Source: Acidobacteriaceae bacterium
GTDB taxonomy: Bacteria; Acidobacteriota; Terriglobia; Terriglobales; Acidobacteriaceae
DNA length: 16,215 nt
Direction: 5' to 3'
Assembly: GCA_031296355.1 (NCBI GenBank)
Contig: JARLFX010000192.1
Span: forward strand, 1-16,215
Each line of letters begins with the position of its first letter. Within the stretch, counting starts at the first letter, position 1. The position numbers were made by a program, and so were the translations under genes. Below, piece after piece: positions 11,256-16,215 of this stretch. Below the pieces are notes generated by a model that was given only the letters and a program-made list of their open reading frames with translations, was not told the DNA's origin and did no database searches.

Positions 11256-12131
11256 ATGAATGGACTTCTGGTACTGGATAAACCGGCGGGTATGACCTCG
11301 CACGATGTGGTGAGCGTGTTGCGTCGGGCGACGGGGGAGAAGTCCATTGGCCACCTGGGCACACTGGACCCTATGGCGACCGGAGTGCTGCCGCTGCTGA
11401 TGGGAAGATGCACGCGGCTGGCGCAGTTTTTTGGGCAGGCACAGAAGAGCTACACCGGAACGATGCGTTTCGGGTTTGCTACGGACTCTTATGACGGAGA
11501 AGGCACAGCGACGAGTGAGCCATTGCCGTTGACGAAATCGCTGGACGAGCTGTGCGAGCTGGCGACGAAGTTTCACGGCGTAATGGAACAGATGCCGCCG
11601 GCTTACTCTGCCAAAAAGATCAACGGGGTGCCGGCGTACAAGCTGGCGCGCGCGGGCAAGCCTGTTCCGGTGAAGACGGCGACCATTGAAATTCTGAACT
11701 TTGAATTGACTGCGTTGCAGAGTGATACGGCAACGTTTGCTATGTCAGTTTCGGCTGGCGGCTATGTTCGTTCGGTGGCGCATGAACTTGGCGCATTGGC
11801 GGGTTGCGGGGCGCATCTCGCCAGTCTGCGACGGACGCAGGCCGGAGTGTTCACACTGGCGGACGCGATCACGCTGGACGAGATGAAGTTGCTCTCCACT
11901 AAGGGCACGCTGCAGCAACGCATGCCACACTTGCGTACGCTGCTACCAGAGATTCCAGCGGTGACGGTGGATGCGGAGACGGCAGGGCGCATTCGCAATG
12001 GTATGGCGGTGAATGTACCGGAGTACTCCACGTCAGAGCGGGTGAAGATCTTCACCAATATGACGGACCTGCTCGCCATCGGCAAGCGGATTGCTGGTAC
12101 GCTGGTGCATCCGGAGATCGTGCTCGTCTAG
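11256..12131 (+). CDS. truB: tRNA pseudouridine-55 synthase
   Basis: TruB isomerises U55 in the T-loop of nearly all tRNAs. The N-terminal motif GLLVLDKPAGMTSHDVV is followed by the catalytic loop GHLGTLDPMATGVLPLL, with nucleophile D38. Next come the KSYTGTMRFG strand with the stacking tyrosine Y66, PPAYSAKKINGVPAYKLAR, and GGYVRSVAHELG with the conserved arginine. A short C-terminal PUA-like region closes the protein. At 291 residues it is normal for bacterial TruB. In many bacteria truB follows rbfA and precedes ribF or rpsO; here it sits instead after folE and is the last gene of the rightward run. Its TAG stop overlaps the stop of the convergent esterase gene within the palindrome CTAG. 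Confidence 0.97.
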   Translation: MNGLLVLDKPAGMTSHDVVSVLRRATGEKSIGHLGTLDPMATGVLPLLMGRCTRLAQFFGQAQKSYTGTMRFGFATDSYDGEGTATSEPLPLTKSLDELCELATKFHGVMEQMPPAYSAKKINGVPAYKLARAGKPVPVKTATIEILNFELTALQSDTATFAMSVSAGGYVRSVAHELGALAGCGAHLASLRRTQAGVFTLADAITLDEMKLLSTKGTLQQRMPHLRTLLPEIPAVTVDAETAGRIRNGMAVNVPEYSTSERVKIFTNMTDLLAIGKRIAGTLVHPEIVLV

Positions 12132-12841
12132 TTGTGGTGCAACAACGGCGTGACGTAGGGGAGGAAATTCTTTGCCACTTGCTGATTGCCCTGCGCGGTG
12201 GCGTGGATGCCGTCTTCCTGCATGCTGCCGGGTACACCATAGACCTTATCGAGCACGAAGCCTAGCAGTGGCGTGTGATACTTCTTCGCGAGTGCGGGAT
12301 AGATGGTGATGAAGTTGCTGACGTAGTCTGCGCCATAGTTGGGCGGCAGGGTAATTCCACCCAAAACAACCGGAATCTTTGTGGCCTTGAGTTGCGCAAG
12401 CATGGCATCCAGATTTTTCTGTGCGAGAGCAACCGGCTGGCCGCGGAGACCGTCGTTGCCGCCGAGTTCGAGGATGACCAGAGCGGGCTTCATGGCGAGG
12501 ATGCGCGGCAGGCGGGCGAGGCCATCAGTGGTGGTGTTGCCGCTGATGCCTTCATTGACCACGCGGTAGTGATAGCCAGCGGCGTCGAGATCCTGTTGCA
12601 GGTAATCCGGGTAGGTTTCGCCGGGATCGGCACCGTAGCCGGCGGTCAGGCTGTCTCCGAAGCAGACCAGCAGGGGGCGGGAATCCGGCGCGGTGGCGGC
12701 GGATTGGGGGGCGGGCTGCGATACTGTGGAGGTAGCAGCAGCGGCAGGCGGTGGCGTGGTGGATCGATGGCATCCGCAGAACAGAAGGGGTCCTGCGAGA
12801 AGCGAAAGACGTCCAAGCGTACGTGGCGTGAATAATGTCAT
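12128..12841 (-). CDS. SGNH/GDSL hydrolase lipoprotein, TesA-like esterase
   Basis: This is a multifunctional esterase, thioesterase or lysophospholipase of the SGNH fold. Block I GDSLTAGYG holds nucleophile S64, the GISGNT segment gives the oxyanion glycine (G101), block III GGND gives N129, and block V DGIHATAQG gives D210 and H213. The order and spacing match E. coli TesA (arylesterase/thioesterase I). The N-terminus is a signal sequence ending in LLFCGC, so it is probably lipidated at C24 or C22. A low-complexity Pro/Ala/Thr stretch at 28-52 then tethers the domain; E. coli TesA is soluble and periplasmic instead. It diverges from the ABC transporter genes with 48 bases between starts, the same layout as tesA/ybbAP. 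The gene ends tail-to-tail with truB. Substrate unknown. Confidence 0.92.
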   Translation of the reverse strand: MTLFTPRTLGRLSLLAGPLLFCGCHRSTTPPPAAAATSTVSQPAPQSAATAPDSRPLLVCFGDSLTAGYGADPGETYPDYLQQDLDAAGYHYRVVNEGISGNTTTDGLARLPRILAMKPALVILELGGNDGLRGQPVALAQKNLDAMLAQLKATKIPVVLGGITLPPNYGADYVSNFITIYPALAKKYHTPLLGFVLDKVYGVPGSMQEDGIHATAQGNQQVAKNFLPYVTPLLHHN

Positions 12842-12889
12842 AAGACCTTAGACGCAATAGTACAGATCACGGTACGGGCGAGGAAGAAT

Positions 12890-13591
12890 TTGAGCGAGAC
12901 AATTGTGGAAGTGCGCGGGCTGACGCGGGTGATCCGTAACGGCGATCGCAGCGTGGAGATTTTGCGCGGTATCAACCTGAGTATTGGCAAGGGCGAAGTG
13001 GTGGCGATCATGGGCGCTTCCGGGAGCGGCAAAAGCACACTGCTGGGCCTGCTGGCAGGGCTGGATACGCCGACCAGCGGCGACGTGCTGCTCTCCGGCA
13101 CAAGCATCAGCTATATGGCGGAAGATAAGCTGGCGCAGATTCGCGGGAAGCAGATCGGTTTTGTCTTCCAGTCGTATCAACTCATCCCCACACTGACTGC
13201 GCTGGAAAATGTGTTGCTGCCCTATGAGCTGAACAGCGATGGCGGCGAACGCGAGGGAATTGCGCGAGCAACACAGTTGCTTGGGTCAGTCGGATTAGCA
13301 GACCGCATGCATCATTACCCGGTTCAACTCTCCGGCGGAGAACAACAGCGCGTGGCACTGGCACGAGCATTCATTGCACGGCCACCAATCGTGCTTGCCG
13401 ATGAACCCACAGGCAACCTGGACACGGCCAACGGCGAGCATGTGCTGAACCTGTTGCTGGCACTGAATCGCGAGCAGGGAACCACGCTCATTCTGGTGAC
13501 GCACGATGCCGCGATTGCGCATCATGCCAGCCGCATTGTGACCATGCGTGACGGCTTGATCGTAAGCGACGATGCAACGGGAGCGGCCTGA
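12890..13591 (+). CDS. ABC transporter ATP-binding protein, YbbA/LolD type
   Basis: This is the ATPase of a MacB/LolD-class transporter. Walker A GASGSGKST is at 42-50, the Q-loop glutamine about 94 in FVFQSYQLIP, signature LSGGEQQ at 147-153, Walker B IVLADE at 167-172 and the H-loop H205 in VTHD. The FQSYQLIPTLTALENV stretch and TGNLD ending are typical of the LolD/YbbA/MacB group. The start is TTG at 12890 with AGGAAG just upstream (12881-12886), giving 233 residues, normal for the family. The permease starts 3 bases after its stop, so the two form one operon. With the TesA-like gene divergent, the orthologous role is that of E. coli YbbAP, thought to extract hydrophobic molecules from the inner membrane. 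Confidence 0.93.
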   Translation: MSETIVEVRGLTRVIRNGDRSVEILRGINLSIGKGEVVAIMGASGSGKSTLLGLLAGLDTPTSGDVLLSGTSISYMAEDKLAQIRGKQIGFVFQSYQLIPTLTALENVLLPYELNSDGGEREGIARATQLLGSVGLADRMHHYPVQLSGGEQQRVALARAFIARPPIVLADEPTGNLDTANGEHVLNLLLALNREQGTTLILVTHDAAIAHHASRIVTMRDGLIVSDDATGAA

Positions 13592-13594
13592 GCC

Positions 13595-16215
13595 ATGGCA
13601 GCATTGCGCTGGAGTTCAGCCTGGAAGATTTCTACGCGCGAGATGCACGCGGCGCGGGCAAAGTTCGCCTTTGTGCTTCTGTCTGTGGCGATTGGCGTAG
13701 CCGCGCTTACGGGGGTGCGCAGCTTCAGCTCCAGCTTTCGACGCACGTTGCTGACGGAGGCGCGCACCATTATGGCTGCCGATCTCGCAGCGCGCATGAG
13801 TACATCGCCCAGCAGCAGCGAACAACAGCAGTTGGATGCGATGAAGCAACAGGGTGTGCAGATGACGCAGCTCACGGAGATGATCTCTATGGCCGCCGCG
13901 AATAGCGGCAATCCGGTGCTGGTATCGATCAAGGCGGTTGACCCTGCGGCGTATCCATACTATGGGAGCGTCACGCTGGAACCGGCAGGCTCACTGCGCA
14001 AGGTGTTGACCGATGAAAGCGTAGTGGTTGCCCCGGAGTTGCTGATTCGTACGCAGACAAACGTGGGCGATTCACTACGGCTGAACGGCAAGGAGTTTCG
14101 TATTGCCGCGGTGATTCGCGAAGAGCCGGACAGGCTTTCGAACAGCATAGGCATTGGTCTGCGTGTGATGATGACGCAGCAGGGAATGCAGTCTACCGGG
14201 CTGTTTGCACCGAATGGAAACTACACGCGGCGCTATCTGTTCAAGCTGCCGGTTCGCAGCGATAGCGCAGTGGCAGCGGCGAAGAAGCAGCTTGAGGCTG
14301 CGCTGCCTCAGGCGTTGATCTCGGATTATCGCGAAGCCAGTCCGGCGCTGACGCAGGGTCTTGACCGCGCCACCGACCTGCTGAGCCTGATGAGCCTGGT
14401 GGCGATGGTGCTGGGCGCCATCGGCGTGGGGATGTCGATGCGTGCGCACCTACAGCAGCGGATGGACAGCATCGCCATCATGAAGTCGCTGGGCGCAAGC
14501 TCCGCACAGATCATTAAGATATATCTGCTGCAGACGCTGCTGCTGGGGGCCGTAGGCGCCTTGCTGGGCGTACTGCTGGGACTCGGCGTGCAGATTACAC
14601 TACCACTCATTCTGGAAAAGCTGATACACGTCGCACCAGCTTTCCATTTGGAGCCCGGAGCAATTGCCACTGGCTTTGCAACTGGGCTGCTGACAACGCT
14701 GCTGTTTACGTTGCCGCCACTGCTGGATATTCGCAGCGTGCGACCTGCGAGCATTTTTCGACGCGCGGTAGAGAATGGGGGGAGCACAAGTGCTTATACA
14801 GCTCTGGATTTCCGCGGCTTCAGACGATTCGTTCATTGGCTAGATAGCCTTCCTCGCCGGACTACAGCCTGGGCAAGACAGCACCGGTTACAGATTGTGG
14901 CGGGTCTGATCCTGTTTGCAGGACTTGCAGGAATCGCTACAATTCTGAGCGACTCTGCGTTGGTGGGCAGGTGGTTTGCTGTAGGACTTGCGGTGACAGT
15001 GGGCACGGCGCTGGGGATGGCTGCGCTGCTGCTGGTGGCGCTCCGCGCGATTCTACGTGGGACACGGTTGCGGCTGCCGCAGGTGGTGCGACAGGGATTT
15101 GCGAATCTCTACCGCCCCGGCAACCAGACAGCGGCGGTGCTGGCTGCACTGGGAACCGGCGTGATGCTGGTGGCCTCAGTCTTCTTCTTTCAGCACGCTA
15201 TCGTGACGGATCTGCGGCTGACATCCGGGAACAACCTGCCGAATATTTTTCTGATGGGTATCACCCCAGATCAAGTGGACGGCATGCGTTCGCTGCTGGC
15301 CACACAGCCCGGCGTGCGAGGAACGCCAGAGATGATTCCGGCGATTGCGGCGCATATTGTGAGCATCAACGGCGTGGCGGCGAAGGACGTAAAGCTGAAG
15401 AATTATCCTCGGCGCATGATGCAGCGCGTGCAACTGAGCTGGTCTGATCCGCTGCCGCCCGGGATAAAGGTGCTGAAGGGAAGCTGGTGGCCCGCTGGTA
15501 CAAAGGCTACGCAACTGGCTATCGGGCCGAAGGAGGCCGAGCGGCTCGGCGTGCAGCTCGGCTCGCACATTGTCTTCGGCGTGGAGGATCAGCAGATTGA
15601 CGCTGTGGTCTCCACCATCATTCAGTCAGACGGTCAGCATGGAGCGAGCCGCGTGGAGTTTCTGCTGCCACAGGCTGCGTTGGCAGGATTGCCCGCGATG
15701 TGGTTTGGCGGTGTGCATGTGGATCCACCGCAGGTCGCCGGTGTGCAGCGTGCTCTGTATGCAGCGTATCCGAGTGTGACCGTGATCGACGTGGCGGATG
15801 CGATGGAGACCATTCGCACCATGGTGCTGCAGATCACGCACATTGTGCAGTTCCTGGCGGCGTTCTCTATCTTCGCGGGCGTGGTGGTGCTGGCATCGAG
15901 CGTGGCGGGTACGCGCTACCGGCGGCTGCGTGAGATCGTGGTGCTGAAGACACTGGGCGCAACTCGCGCGCGAATCGCCACAATTTTCAGCGTGGAGTTT
16001 GCAGTGCTTGGGCTGCTGGCAGGGAGCATTGGCGTGATCTTTGCTACGCTGCTTACGCGTGTGTTGCTGCCGAAGATGAACATCGATTTCCATGTGCAAT
16101 GGGGGGCGGCGGTGCTGACGGTGGTGTTGGCGATGATTGTGACCAACGGAGCAGGGTGGGTCGCGAGCTTCCGGTTGCTGGGGCAGAAGCCGCTCCAGGT
16201 GCTGCGGGAAGAGTA
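13595..16215 (+). CDS. FtsX-like ABC permease (YbbP type), right edge cut in the stop codon
   Basis: This long frame from ATG 13595 has no stop inside the window: 873 codons are followed by TA as the last two bases. Because the sequence ends PLQVLREE, typical of the family's C-terminus, the next base probably completes TAA or TAG. About ten membrane helices are visible: one near residue 24-41, three at about 260-380, three at about 430-533 and three at about 745-856. Two FtsX domains are marked by the matching motifs IAIMKSLGASSAQIIKIYLL and IVVLKTLGATRARIATIFSV. Large soluble periplasmic parts lie at about 45-255 and 540-740. This is the 10-helix plan of E. coli YbbP (804 residues) rather than the 4-helix MacB/LolC plan. 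It works with the ATPase just upstream, and the cargo is probably lipid-like or hydrophobic. Confidence 0.92.
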   Translation, partial: MAALRWSSAWKISTREMHAARAKFAFVLLSVAIGVAALTGVRSFSSSFRRTLLTEARTIMAADLAARMSTSPSSSEQQQLDAMKQQGVQMTQLTEMISMAAANSGNPVLVSIKAVDPAAYPYYGSVTLEPAGSLRKVLTDESVVVAPELLIRTQTNVGDSLRLNGKEFRIAAVIREEPDRLSNSIGIGLRVMMTQQGMQSTGLFAPNGNYTRRYLFKLPVRSDSAVAAAKKQLEAALPQALISDYREASPALTQGLDRATDLLSLMSLVAMVLGAIGVGMSMRAHLQQRMDSIAIMKSLGASSAQIIKIYLLQTLLLGAVGALLGVLLGLGVQITLPLILEKLIHVAPAFHLEPGAIATGFATGLLTTLLFTLPPLLDIRSVRPASIFRRAVENGGSTSAYTALDFRGFRRFVHWLDSLPRRTTAWARQHRLQIVAGLILFAGLAGIATILSDSALVGRWFAVGLAVTVGTALGMAALLLVALRAILRGTRLRLPQVVRQGFANLYRPGNQTAAVLAALGTGVMLVASVFFFQHAIVTDLRLTSGNNLPNIFLMGITPDQVDGMRSLLATQPGVRGTPEMIPAIAAHIVSINGVAAKDVKLKNYPRRMMQRVQLSWSDPLPPGIKVLKGSWWPAGTKATQLAIGPKEAERLGVQLGSHIVFGVEDQQIDAVVSTIIQSDGQHGASRVEFLLPQAALAGLPAMWFGGVHVDPPQVAGVQRALYAAYPSVTVIDVADAMETIRTMVLQITHIVQFLAAFSIFAGVVVLASSVAGTRYRRLREIVVLKTLGATRARIATIFSVEFAVLGLLAGSIGVIFATLLTRVLLPKMNIDFHVQWGAAVLTVVLAMIVTNGAGWVASFRLLGQKPLQVLREE

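Overview
The window looks like a stretch of chromosome from an acidobacterium, probably of the Terriglobia (relatives of Terriglobus, Edaphobacter or Granulicella). This is inferred from the GC-rich coding style, a long TonB with a glycine-rich linker, a secreted GH95 fucosidase, and gene neighbourhoods typical of that group. No phylogenetic search was possible. There are 14 protein genes, one tRNA gene and several regulatory or palindromic sites. There are no insertion sequences, CRISPR arrays, phage genes or gene-free stretches over 300 bases. Apart from the last gene, which runs off the right edge, all genes look intact.

Iron region (1-3574): a TonB-type energy transducer (+) converges on a feoAB ferrous-iron import operon (-). 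A 16-bp perfect hairpin separates them and probably ends transcription from both sides. The feoAB operon has a good sigma70-type promoter (TTGACG, 17 bp, TAGAAT), and a 26-bp inverted repeat lies at the predicted transcription start. A secreted protein of unknown function follows on the + strand (3575-4888).

Middle region (4889-8695): tRNA-Arg(ACG), a secreted GH95 alpha-L-fucosidase-type enzyme, a small HMA-fold-like protein without metal-binding cysteines, and a TlpA/ResA-like thioredoxin lipoprotein are all on the - strand. A 111-bp imperfect palindrome lies just behind the thioredoxin gene.

Pterin region (8683-12131): starting at a TATAAT box, a + strand operon encodes a membrane GT2 glycosyltransferase, two different 6-pyruvoyl-tetrahydropterin-synthase-like enzymes that overlap by 4 bp, and GTP cyclohydrolase I (FolE). 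FolE makes dihydroneopterin triphosphate from GTP, and PTPS-type enzymes use that product, so this is a tetrahydropterin pathway. truB follows, apparently with its own -10 box.

Right region (12128-16215): a TesA-like SGNH esterase lipoprotein (-) overlaps the truB stop codon tail-to-tail. It diverges from an ABC ATPase and a large FtsX-type permease, the same tesA / ybbA-ybbP arrangement seen in E. coli. The permease reads to the last base, where the first two bases of a probable stop codon are visible.

The most interesting points are the tandem PTPS pair inside a GT-PTPS-PTPS-FolE operon, the inverted repeat at the feoAB start site, the palindromic element at 8026-8136, and a recurring arrangement in which a -10-like box sits 6-9 bases before a start codon with no Shine-Dalgarno sequence, suggesting leaderless mRNAs.
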